Assembly (NCBI RefSeq): GCF_014529535.1 | Contig: NW_023503493.1 | Coordinates: 19,376,001-19,440,000 of the forward strand | From: Bradysia coprophila | Taxonomy: Eukaryota > Arthropoda > Insecta > Diptera > Sciaridae | Length of the DNA: 64,000 nt | Direction of reading: 5' to 3' | Shown: positions 46,587 through 57,700 of the stretch, piece by piece | Position numbering within the stretch: position 1 is the first letter of the stretch | Layout of the letters: each line of letters opens with the position of its first letter | Notes under the pieces: model-generated | What the model was told of the DNA's origin: nothing | The model's database searches: none | The model's input: the letters and a program-made list of their open reading frames with translations, nothing else | Position numbers and translations under genes: made by a program

Positions 46587-46720
46587 GAGATAATTTAAAA
46601 ACACGCGTGATTAACAAATAGCAATCGAAACGACTCGAATTGTATGAGAAATTGCAATGCTACTATGGAGGGGTCGAAGATCCCGATTGTTGTGGTCAGG
46701 TAAGAGGGTGGGAAATTTCA
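46587..46720 (+). repeat. Duplicated segment, uninterrupted copy
   Basis: Sequence from GAGATAATTTAAAA through GATTAACAAATAGCAATCGA and GTATGAGAAATTGCAATG is repeated at 49,954-50,950. In that second copy an 859-bp element interrupts it. Here CGAA is directly followed by TTGTATG. Confidence 0.85.
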
Positions 46721-49336
46721 TCAGTGTGAGGTGGTCGTTAGAAAAAGTTAATTATTTTTTACATAATTTATCTGATCGGCTATAATATTTTATTGGATGT
46801 TAAAACTGACTCGATTCAATAAAAGATTCGAATAAAGTTTGAGCGGAGCGGATTATTTATTTCCTCTTCGAAGAGTTAGTATAAAAATTCATATCAATAA
46901 AGTCAATTCGAATTTTCTTATCATCGAATTTATACGAAAGTAGTCAGTCACTGTCTTTGTAATTCTCTTACTTTAAATTTACTGGACGTAAGTGTTTTAA
47001 GTCAATTATGAAGTTCATGGGTTGTCTATAGCTTGACCCTAATTAGCTACTTATATTACTGTGATAGCTACCTACTACCTTTTAATTATCTTGCGAATGT
47101 AATTTTAAGATTGACAAAGTAACACGAATTTGTGTAATTTAGAAATTAATTTTCAAATATTTAAATACTCACCGTTTGAGTGATCTCATCTAGATGGTAG
47201 TAAGGTTTAATTTCACAGACCATAATTTGTATCTAATTTTGTTACATTGACTAGTTTTTTAATGGGAGATAATTTAAAACCTCGAGTAGTAGGAGTAGTA
47301 GGCAATGTGAAAATGGCTGGACGTGAAAAATTTGTCTTAGTTTTTCAAGTTATTTCTTTGTTTTTTTGGTTTGTTTGATTTTAAAGTTGTTAACAATTGT
47401 GTCCGACTGTTTTCGCGAGCGATTGTAGTATTTCCCGGATGAAATTTCGACGGACGGAGACTTAGGCGGTGAAACGGGATGATTACCAACATTGTTTCTC
47501 GACGATGGAACTCATGAATTTGAGGGAAATGCCGAGAAATAGAGGCCGAATGCCAATGCGGAAACTAACAGGAGGAATATCGAACGGAGCTGTATCCAGG
47601 TCAAGACGTGAAACCAGTGAAACTCGATGAACGAAGGCTCTGGTCGTGGTGTCAATGTGTTGCAAATACGGTTTGTCCCGCGTAAATGATACTGAAATAC
47701 TGAAACCGCAGCACGGTTTGGAGAAAACTCGGACTCCAGTTGAAGCAGATACGGTTTGTATAGGGTAACGGTTTACGGTACTTGCGATGTAACTTGATGA
47801 GCGAATGGTTGATGCTTTACAGTTACCATTCTCTGAATGCGTCATATCTCACGGTTTTGCTTTATCGTTTCTTGTAAGGAGCATTTACGCTTTTGGTTTG
47901 GATATGCCGTTTTACCAGTTTTGGCAAACAGATACTTAACCGATGGTCCTGTGCGATTAGAAGCCTTATTCTTGTTTTCGCTCTTCGTACGTGCACAAGT
48001 ACAATTTGTTTGCAATTTGTTGTTGTCTAGAGCTTTCTTCTTTCCGTGATGTTGCGCGCTTCGAGTTTCGGCCTGTTGTTGGTTTTAATTGTTGTCGACG
48101 TCTGTCAAGTCAAAGTTATGGTTCGTTAGCCTTCAGTTTTTCTCTAACGTTTCTTGAAGGGAACCTTTGCCTCGCTTGTAGAAACTATTCTCTCCGTAAA
48201 GTTAAAGGGCTTAGCAGCCTCTGAGTTTGAGCGTTTCTTGCACGTTCGCTAAGAGGAGTGTATCCTCTACACGTAGGTGTCGCTGTTTACGTGGTGTGGC
48301 TACCACATGAGAAGCGTTTTACGAAACGTTGAGAAGAGCATTCCTGTTGCGCGGTGTCTGTCGGAACAGCTATTCCAGTTTTTCTCGGACGTTTGTTGAC
48401 GGGAGCATTCTCGTTTCTTTGACTAGCGATAGTGTAAACGGTTTTATGTAATAATTTGGCTGTGTTATCTTCTGCTAAAGATATGTATATCTGATCTTAA
48501 TGTTATCTCTCTCGTTTCACGCGCTAATGGCTTATTGGAGAACGCTTTTTTGAATGATACGAAAATCAAAGGAATGATTACGCACAAACGCTTGAAAATG
48601 GTCTTACGATGAAATAACAATGATTCTGAATGAATGGTTTGTATGACGTGTGGTTTGGTAAGTCTCCTGCTGCAGGTAATTTTCTTCACGATACCAATTC
48701 TATACAAAAATATTTCAGAGCAATGATAGAGCTCAGGTGGTTGGTTCATCTCCCCACTGCCGTGTAGTTAGTCCGACCACATAGATCGAGCGACGGTGGT
48801 TGAGTTAGTTACCTTGGTTCATCCTTGGTATATAAGTCAAAGTAATGCAAGTAGTGGCCCCACCACTGACAAAGTTCATCGTACACAAAGTTCCGGAGGC
48901 AGAGTGCGAATGTGAATAAGAGTGCTCGACGAGAGGAAGCGCACAATTGTTCTCTGGTGTACGATGAACCGAGTCTAGGAGAGAGAAAAGGGAGGATTAG
49001 GACTTGATTTTCATTCGTGATCATTCAAGTCAAAGTCCTCACGTTCAAATAATCTCATGGGTGAGCCCACAGGGGCAAGCTTGTTATTGCGAAAGTCAAG
49101 TCAAGGGGGTAATCACTAGTAAATCAGTAAATCAAGTAAATCACAAAAAAAAATTAAATTTTTTTTAATTGTCACTGGACTACATTTCGAAGTATCGTGG
49201 CCGTAAACATATAGGATAATTTTCATGAATTAACACAAATTGAACCAAATGGATTCAAACTTATTAGAAAATGCATTTTTGATTTACTTGATTTACTGTG
49301 ATTTACCGTGATTTACTGTGATTTACTGCGATAGTA
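46721..49336. other. Unassigned, partly GC-richer block
   Basis: Positions 47,400-48,750 are less AT-rich and hold open frames on both strands (such as 47,483-47,845 minus). None has a motif I know. TTTCTTG-type phrases recur around 47,870, 48,150, 48,230 and 48,410. A short inverted pair TTCATCGTACAC/GTGTACGATGAA lies at about 48,875-48,967. The block could be an old retroelement, but no polymerase or integrase motif is visible. Near 49,100-49,330 GTAAATCA-like short repeats precede the fold-back element. Confidence 0.35.
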
Positions 49337-49908
49337 GAGGACGCCAGCTTTTTTGGACAAAAACGATAATGTCCAACAATAACAATAATTCCCAACAATA
49401 ATGCCCCGTCAAAAATGGCGACCATTGTGAATGCATACACATGGACAAGTCAATTCTGTATTTATTTTTGATTTTTATTCTAAAAGTCCGGCCGGATCTA
49501 TATTTTATTACTGCAATCCGTAGATCCAATTTGTAGGAAGCTAACGACATTAAGCTGGAAAAAATCTGTTCATCTTTCAACGCGCTGTTCGACGACAAAC
49601 ATCATCCACTACACAACAAACACGTGCTTCACCTGCAAGCGGAACATATAATGTTTTTCGTCGTATACAGCGTGTTGAAAAGTGAAACAGTTTTTTCCAG
49701 CTCAATGTCGTTAGCTTCCTACAAATTAGATCTAAAATGCAGATCCGGACGCACTTTTAGAATAAAAATCAAAAATAAATAGAAAATTGACTTGTCCTGT
49801 CCATGTGTATACATTCACAATGGTCGCCATTTTTGACGGGGCATTATTGTTGGGAATTATTGTTATTGTTGGACATTATCGTTTTTGTCCAAAAAAGCTG
49901 GCGTCCTC
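49337..49908. mobile_element. Fold-back element, 572 bp
   Basis: The ends GAGGACGCCAGCTTTTTTGG and complement begin arms of about 250 bp that stay similar through TGCCCCGTCAAAAATGGCGA and ACATGGACAAGTCAATT. The spacer of about 70 bp is CAC- and ACA-rich. It sits between imperfect inverted GTCAAGTCAAGG / TAAATCAG sequences (about 49,095-49,130 and 49,909-49,960), so it looks nested in an older inverted repeat. Confidence 0.85.
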
Positions 49909-49953
49909 AAGTAAATCAGTGACTACCCCTCGAGTCAAGTCAGTCAAGTCAAG

Positions 49954-50950
49954 GAGATAATTTTAAAACTCGAAGAGGCTATTCTGCGTGATTAACAAAT
50001 AGCAATCGAAACGATTCGAATAGACTATGCCAATCATATTTAACCGATGATGCCATTTTAAAGGTCATCAATAGTGGTGACTTTATCACTATTTTATTTT
50101 ACCGGAAACATGCACACATTCAAATAAAAGCATTTCCGCCAAAAAAATCATTTTTTAAATTAACGGACAAAAAAATTTCAGTTCTGTGGTGTCACTTACG
50201 ACTAACTTCACAACAGACATGTCAAGAATTTTGTTTACCTGAATGGCAACATATTTTTGTATGTTTTCTTCACATTTTACCGACTGAATTAGCACGAAAC
50301 GTATTGCAGGCAATTTCTAGGCACATAAAATTAAGGAATTGAACACTGAATGGCACAATTCACACCAAATTACTTTTAAAAATGAGATTTTCACAACACC
50401 CACAATGTTTGACCAAATTAATTTGTCTTTAAAATTATTTCGGAGAATTTGTCCTAAATTCTTTTTAAGACACTAGCATGAGCACACTCGGAACTATTTT
50501 CTGTGCGAAATTTAAACAGAATCACTTTGTTTTACGCGAAATACTACAAATTTTCGACACAAACTTGTTTGAGATTTAAAATTTACTGTCCCGATTTGAC
50601 ATTTCATCAAAACAAAATTCAGTGAATCAGTCAAAACTGGATGAACTGAGTGAACAATACTACTCATACTACTGTAATTGCAAAGTGGCAAACTTAAGAC
50701 CTTATGTGGAATTTGGGTGGAAAATGGCGCAAATCACATATTTCAGGAATTTATAAAGTGAAAAATCTTTCCGGTTTCAAGTTTTTTCGTGAAAAGACGA
50801 GACACGGGTATCTTTATTTTCAATTTTTAGCTGCTTTATGTAAAAAAATTGAGAAAAAAAATCATTTTGGCGTAGTCTATTGTATGAGAAATTGGAATGG
50901 TACTATGGAGGGATCGAAGACCAAATGTAAGATGGTGGGTGTTTTTATGA
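49954..50950 (+). repeat. Duplicated segment, interrupted copy
   Basis: The left part (49,954-50,020, ending CGATTCGAA) and right part (50,880-50,950, starting TTGTATGAGAAATTGG) together match 46,587-46,720. The duplication predates the insertion between them. Confidence 0.82.
50021..50879. mobile_element. 859-bp insertion with TA ends, dated by its empty site
   Basis: It begins TAGACTATGCCAA and ends TTGGCGTAGTCTA, inverted with one mismatch. It interrupts a segment whose intact paralogue is at 46,587. TA at both ends is compatible with a Tc1/mariner-type target, although the empty copy reads CGAATTG and lacks that TA. The internal plus-strand frame (50,704-50,958) runs past the element end and is not credible as a transposase. 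Confidence 0.8.
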
Positions 50951-50986
50951 AATCTTAACACGTTGCCGGTTATTGTGACTTGTCAA

Positions 50987-51130
50987 CTTTAGGCACACCG
51001 GAAAGTGCTAAGGGAGTCGAGGAATATCTTCAAAAAAAATTCTAAAAATCAAAAATTTGACTTTTGATTTTTTGAAATTTATTTGGAGGTATTCCTCGAC
51101 CTCCTTAGCACTTTCCGGCGTGCCTAAAGT
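50987..51130. mobile_element. Short palindromic MITE, about 144 bp
   Basis: CTTTAGGCACACCGGAAAGT and onward is inverted at 51,085-51,130, with arms of about 45 bp including GTCGAGGAATA. The spacer is A/T-only in large part. The 34-bp minisatellite starts immediately beyond. Confidence 0.82.
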
Positions 51131-51139
51131 GCCTGTTCA

Positions 51140-51362
51140 TCATGATGATGTATGATGATAAAGATAGCGATGGTGATGATGATGTATGATGATAAAGATA
51201 GTGATGGTGATGATGATGTATGATGATAAAGATAGCGATGGTGATGATGATGTATGATGGTAAAGATAGCGATGGTGATGATGATGTATGATGATAAATA
51301 TAGCGATGGTGATGATGATGTATGATGATAAAAATAGCGATGGTGATGATGATGTATGTATG
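51140..51362. repeat. Minisatellite, 34-bp unit, about 6.5 copies
   Basis: The unit is TATGATGATAAAGATAGCGA followed by TGGTGATGATGATG. Unit starts fall at 51,151, 51,185, 51,219, 51,253, 51,287, 51,321 and 51,355. The histidine- and serine-rich minus-strand frames are its translation only. Confidence 0.95.
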
Positions 51363-51584
51363 ACGCATGGACAAAGGCTCTCGGTCTGTTCAACTTGTCT
51401 AATACACAGAACAACGATTGTAGTCTCATTACACTTTTATTTCTAATTTATCTAAATACATTAAGTGTAAACTTTTACATTCATAATACTGATTCGTTAA
51501 GCTCTTCGTTTCCAGTTGATAAATTATAATTGCTAAACGTATACTAATCACTTAGGTACTGGTACTACGTAATATGGCTAAAAT

Positions 51585-51772
51585 TCAGTTGCAGACGCTG
51601 ATCCATTCCTCGATTTCACAAACTTCACATTCAACATAACAGCACCAATGAAATTTACAGTTGCATCGTTCAACTCGTCGTTCTTTCATCAAATTGTATC
51701 CACGACCACAGCACATCGATGCACAACTTCCGCTTCCTATACCAGTTCGATTGCATCTTCGACCAATTGTTC
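51585..51772 (-). CDS. Wnt10: Wnt10 exon 7: C-terminal cysteine domain
   Basis: Residues 341-402 and stop: [33 protein letters not shown] and IEEWISVCN. Acceptor AACAG at 51,773. It carries 11 cysteines in the Wnt C-terminal pattern. Confidence 0.95.
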
Positions 51773-54700
51773 CTGTTATAGAAAATCCACCATAAGTAAT
51801 GCATTACTTGTTCTAGGCATCTGTAAATGTAACATACCTTGAATGTCTGAGCTGGGATCTTTGTCGCAAAAATTTGGGGACCTTTGATAGTAGAACAATG
51901 AATTTTCCATTTTCTGTAAATCCCCAACCTTTTTGTGCTTGCGTATCTTTCTCGGTAAGCGTCCCACGTTCCTCGATTTATGTTTTTTGTGGGATCCTTT
52001 GGAAATGATTATTGGAGAGCCATTGCCCATGTTCGATTGATCAACTAGAACGGCTTTCCGAAATAGCTGCTTCAACACTTTGCCAACGACACGAAAATCC
52101 GGTGCTGATTTCCAACACGTTTTTAGTTGACAACTTCCAGACATACCATGACATTTGCAACGGATTTGCATATTGTTCGCGACTGCCTGCAGAAAATAAA
52201 TCCGATTGAAGTAACAGATTATTGATGAAATAACTACACATACCATTCGCCCAGCATGATTGTTATGTAAATTAATTTTTGATTGAATATCGCCGGCTTT
52301 TTCCCTCGAATCCAAAAACAATTCCGAAAACTCTATCCCGAAATTCAGATTGTGAGAACACCCTCCCCATTTCCATCGACTCGTCGTTCGAATACTGTAA
52401 AATTTGTCAAACTTTCGTATAGAATTTTCATTTTCATAATTAATTATTACGTTTGCTTACCGCTGCAATTTCTTTTGTGCGCTGTCATTCAACTTCTGGT
52501 ACGACGTCGAGTCAAGATAGAATGTTTTGTCCTTTTGCATGCTTTCCTTCAATGATTTCGTTAAACTTTTGCGATTTACACTCGGATCACAACCACATGA
52601 TACTAATTTTCCCTGACTGCACGCTCTGGCAATATTGTAGGCCACACCGGCTGATGACACTGCGAAAGCGAAAGCACTTTCTCTATAGCCTGTAAGGAGA
52701 AAGAAGGAAAATATTTTAGAAAAATGATGAGGTGTTCCAGCCAAAAGCAGCAGTTATAGATAGATAGATATATACGTTTATTGAGCACCAGCATTACATA
52801 CACAATTTTACATTCATTTAATTCGTTCATCTTCAGATATTCTATTTTTTCACATTTATACATTATCTATTCATTATCACATTCACTTCATTTAATTGTT
52901 CGTGCAAAAACCGAGAACTATTCTTGAAAAAACTTTTTTTTTCAATTTTTCCGTCTTAAAGAATCGGGGAAATTTTGGGGAAAATTTGATAATAAAGGGA
53001 AAACTTAATCCAAAAATAGTCACTCGGACGAAACAGAACTTCTGACACCTAAGTCTTATTGAAATATTTGAAAAAAGAAAAGAAAATGGTTCGTCTCTTC
53101 GAACACATGAACTGAACTGTCTCGTAGTGATGTGACACTCAAAAAGACCCAGATGTACATAAATCTTTACTTCAGTAAAATCCAAATACGGAATCACTTT
53201 ATTCGAAAATCGATCGTAAAATATTCCTTTTCTTTCATTAAAGCTACGTGTGAGCACAAATTTCCGCATTTACTAACAAGACGCGACCTTGAACTTTTCA
53301 TCCACTTCTAATCGCTGAACTTTTCATAAAGAGAACGATAATAATTGGCATATCTTACAATGAACCGCATAAGAAATTCCATTTTTTCCTTAATATGCCA
53401 ATTTGATGTTGATCGGCAATATAAATTTACATCAAAATCAATAGCCATTGACAGAATAAACCTTTTTAAAAGCACTTCATTTGTTTACAAGTAAATTACA
53501 CGCCAATTTTGATGTGTGCGGATAAAGAACATAAAGACAAAATGTCAATCTGTCCTGTCTGCCGTCGTATCGTTTCCATTTCAAATAACAAGAAAACCAA
53601 GTCAGAACAAAACAACCTGTCGACAGATCTTTGCTTGACTACTAACCAGTCGAATTGTTTTTCAAAAAAGTTTTTAAAAGGGAGAAAAAACACAGAAAAA
53701 GGTTTATTTAAATACCAAGACATTTTACCTACTATATGTCAACCGAAGAAGCTTTTAAATTCAATGGAAAACGATTTACAGATTTCAAACTTAATGCACA
53801 ATGCAAATAAAATGCATAAATAAATTATGTCTCTGTGTTTTAAGCCCCATTTGTTGTTTACAATTATGTAAATGATTTTCTTGTAATAACAATAATAGCG
53901 CTCACGTGAATTATGTATAAATATGGTTATGGTTATATTAAAAAAGTTCGAATTTATCAATGCCTCAACAAAGACTCCATATAATTAGGAGCGTGCAGGC
54001 AGCTATATTTTTATGTATGCATTTATGGCTTGTTTGATTTTCACCGATGAATTTAAATAGATTTGGACAGTGAAAAATTGTTCATTTTACTTTTGACATT
54101 CTGTGGAGCTGAAGCAGGTATTTAGTGAATTTTACACTAGTAGTGGATTTCTGCGGTTGTTTGCGGTGAGTAAGTTCGTTAACTTGTTACAATTAATTGG
54201 AAATCATTGATTCAGTTTGCTGAAAAAGTTCAACTTTGATTTCCTGTAAAACATGTGTTATAATCAACACACACAAGTACTTCTGTTTGCTCAGTCAGTA
54301 CAAAAATGTGAATTTAACAATTTACGATCACTTTACCAACGTTAGTGAATATGCAGTTCCCATACCATTAGAGGCGAGAAATCTATGAAACTCGTAAGTA
54401 GCCGACAAGTCCTAAATGGCTACCCAAAGGGGAATAGGATGAGAAAATTTTTAAACTTTAAAGCACCGAGTCGAATTTCTGTTGAAATAAAAACGGTCAA
54501 AAGGTTACGTAAGTAATTTACCTAATCCACCTTCATAGGCCAGGACTACTAAATTACCAGTTAAAAATTATGTGACCTTATAATGTAATCTATTTTATCT
54601 ACCTAGGTGAAATAATAGCAGTGAAAAAGTGCTATTATTCCGCCGTCGGTAGATAAAATAGCGTATTCACCTCTGTCCAAATGTTTATTTAGACACTTGG

Positions 54701-57700
54701 GGTTATAACATTCGCCTTCGGCTCATGCAACAACTCCCCAAGTGTCTAAATAAACATGTGGACAGAGGTGAATAATCTACTATTCTATATCAGCATGACC
54801 AATGTGTCTGGTTCACTTGCATTGCAATAAGTATAAGCAAGCGTAACATACCATGGGTTAACACTAACGTCTAACACTCTGCTCAAATACTTTTGGTAAA
54901 CGTAAATTAATTGCTCGTATTTTCTTTCAAACTTTAGTTTATAAAAATGTCGAGACAAACATATTATTAAAACCTTGGGACCCGTTCATGTATTTCTTTT
55001 TCCTTTTTTTTTGTAGCTCCACAGGTCGAAAAGTAAGAATAGATTTATGACTATATGACTTGAGCATGCGTAACAAATTGACGCATATTGAAAGATATAA
55101 AATTTGTTTTTCGCTTGCCATATACCAATAAATATTGGATACACCTTTTGACTTAATAATTTGGTGGTTAAAGCGTTTGTTTTACGGCAACATTTTTTTT
55201 CGTGTTGAGTTCTTTCTTCTTCTTTTATTAAAAAAAAATGTAATTGTGTCGGACCTCCTGTAAGATTATTTCGTTAAACTATCGAGATGAAGGTTGTTAT
55301 TAGTCAAAAAAAATTAGGAATATCTCCATACATATTAACGTATATGTATGTTGCATGAAAAGCGTACACGATTGTCTTTTCTGAGAATTTGAGACTCTAA
55401 AACATCTGTTTTGATTATCATTTATTTCGTCAAATCTTCTATTTGTGAGACCATTGCAATCGTTTCTTAAAACATAATCAATTTTTCACGCTCTTCGATT
55501 TGTAAAGGTAGATGTTAAGGTTGGAACATTCTGGTCTCGTCGTTCAATGTACTAACATCTGCTGCTCAATGATTTTTCATTTTTAATAAATTTTTATTTG
55601 TATTTCCGGACATATTATTATAGGCACTAAGACGATAAACGTAATGTGTACGTTGTCCCACTAGTAATAACAATAAATATTTATGGTTACTTATAGACTA
55701 GGTGAGCAGCTATGGTGGCGTAATTTGAAATAGATTTTTTTTTCGGATAAAAGCTGTTCGTTAAACGCTTACCTTTTTTCAATAGATTGGATGTGTGAGG
55801 ATTTTTCTTTTTAGAACTTAAAGACGAGCAATTCCATCGATGCCACTGAAACTACAATTTTTTTTTTTAATAATTGAAAGTGTTCAGAGAATTCTTTTAC
55901 CTGTAGTTGACATTCCTTTACCGCCAGTTCTAATCCATCAATTGCGGCTGATGTTACATCATTAGCTCGATAGCATAGTTCTAATTGTTCTTTGGTGAGA
56001 CCAGGTACGGTGCGGCAAATTGTGCGAACGTCAGACATGACTGAGATACTGAAATGAATCAAGAAAAAATATCTCGTTTTTAGAAATGAAAATTTGGTTT
56101 TGGTGTGGTAAGTAAACTCTCCCTCTCTTCAAGGAAAATATCATCGGAGATCGGAATCATGCTCGTTTGGAAAAAGAATGGAATTGAAGAGGAACTGATT
56201 TATTTATGTCTTTCTTAAACTTGGTGGCGTTTGGAGGATACTATAATGATCAAATCAACATTTTGAGATTTGTTTTTTATCTTTCATCTTAAACAGAGCT
56301 ACATTAATTTTGGTAATTGACGCGTTGATCTAATTATACGGTTAAGAAACAACACACAACGCAGAATGCAACATTGTATCACACAATATTGCCAAACACC
56401 TCATCTTAAATTCCTGTCATTAAAAATGAATTAATCACAATCGCCTCTGTTAACATTAAATATCAATTCATCTACCTCTCTATCGAACGAAAAAAATTTA
56501 CGATTTTGTTGTATGGAAGTGATTTGCAATGGACATGCACACAAAATTAAATAACTTTTTTTGTTGAATTAATTTTTTTTACAAATAATTTCGACATTAC
56601 AAAGGATATAATTGATTGAGTTTTAGTTATAGGTATGTGGTTTGAGTCTTGTATAGACTGCAGATTGCAGAACTTAACTTTTAAAATTATATTTATCCGT
56701 TAATTGAGGGATTTCAACAGCCGGGTATGTTCATATAATGTAGACACCGTTAAATATATCTTCTGTTCTATGTAATGTCATTAGAGGACATTGTCGATGC
56801 CCTCAGTCTGAAAATATTAAATGTACACAACTCAATAATTATCTGAACTTTCTGCGATAACTTTTGATAAATAAGTGAACTCCATTAATTAATGACAACT
56901 ATTAGAGTTGATAAAATTCTTTTGGTTTAATTAATTTTCGAAAAAAAAATAAAAGAAATAAAATAAGTTCAACCTGAAACATTTTGTATCAAAGAATGTC
57001 TTTAACGATAATAATTTTCTCATCTGTTTTTGCTTTCTATATATGTTTTTCTGTATAAATAAATTGTCTGTATAAACAGATAAAATAATTTTTTTATAAA
57101 AAAAAATATACAAAAGAATCCAGTCCTGCTCACGTTAAGAAAAAAAATTGACAGCCACTATAAGTCCGCATAACACACTGGCATAAGAAGCTGAATATTT
57201 TGTTAATCTTATCGTTTTCCAGACTTTCAACCGATTTAAATACATGTTACTGATTATTAAAGGTTTTAAATATAAAATACATTCTGTTCATCTATATATA
57301 CATGTACGGTATATGTAACGACGAATTGTATAGGCATACCATATGCAATATTATGCACTTCATTTTATTATATACGATTGTACACATTATTGATACCAAT
57401 TATAATAAAATAATTTTTCTCTGGCTCAATTAAAGAGCTGCTGATATATTTCGTTCGCTCATTCATCTGTTTAATGGATAAAATCAAACAATTTTTCAAC
57501 CAATCTTTTACAACATTGATATTGAATGAAAATCTACCATTGTATCGGCTTCTGTTGAATAATGTACATAGCAAATTTTCATTTGAAAACTTATCGAAAT
57601 TTCATATACCATATCGCTTTCCATGCACGAAAACAGACAATCTTTTACAAACGGCAAGCGTATCTATCAACATATAATGATTAAAGTTTGTTAGTTCTTT

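Noticed and set aside
47483..47845. Minus-strand 120-codon frame
   Set aside because: No recognised motif; open frames on both strands here reflect local base composition. Kept only as unassigned sequence.
51105..51429. Two histidine- and serine-rich minus-strand frames
   Set aside because: They are translations of the 34-bp minisatellite in two frames.
53509..53823. Plus-strand 104-codon frame with CPVCRR
   Set aside because: It lies in Wnt10 intron 3, resembles no domain beyond one CxxC, and has no paired zinc ligands.
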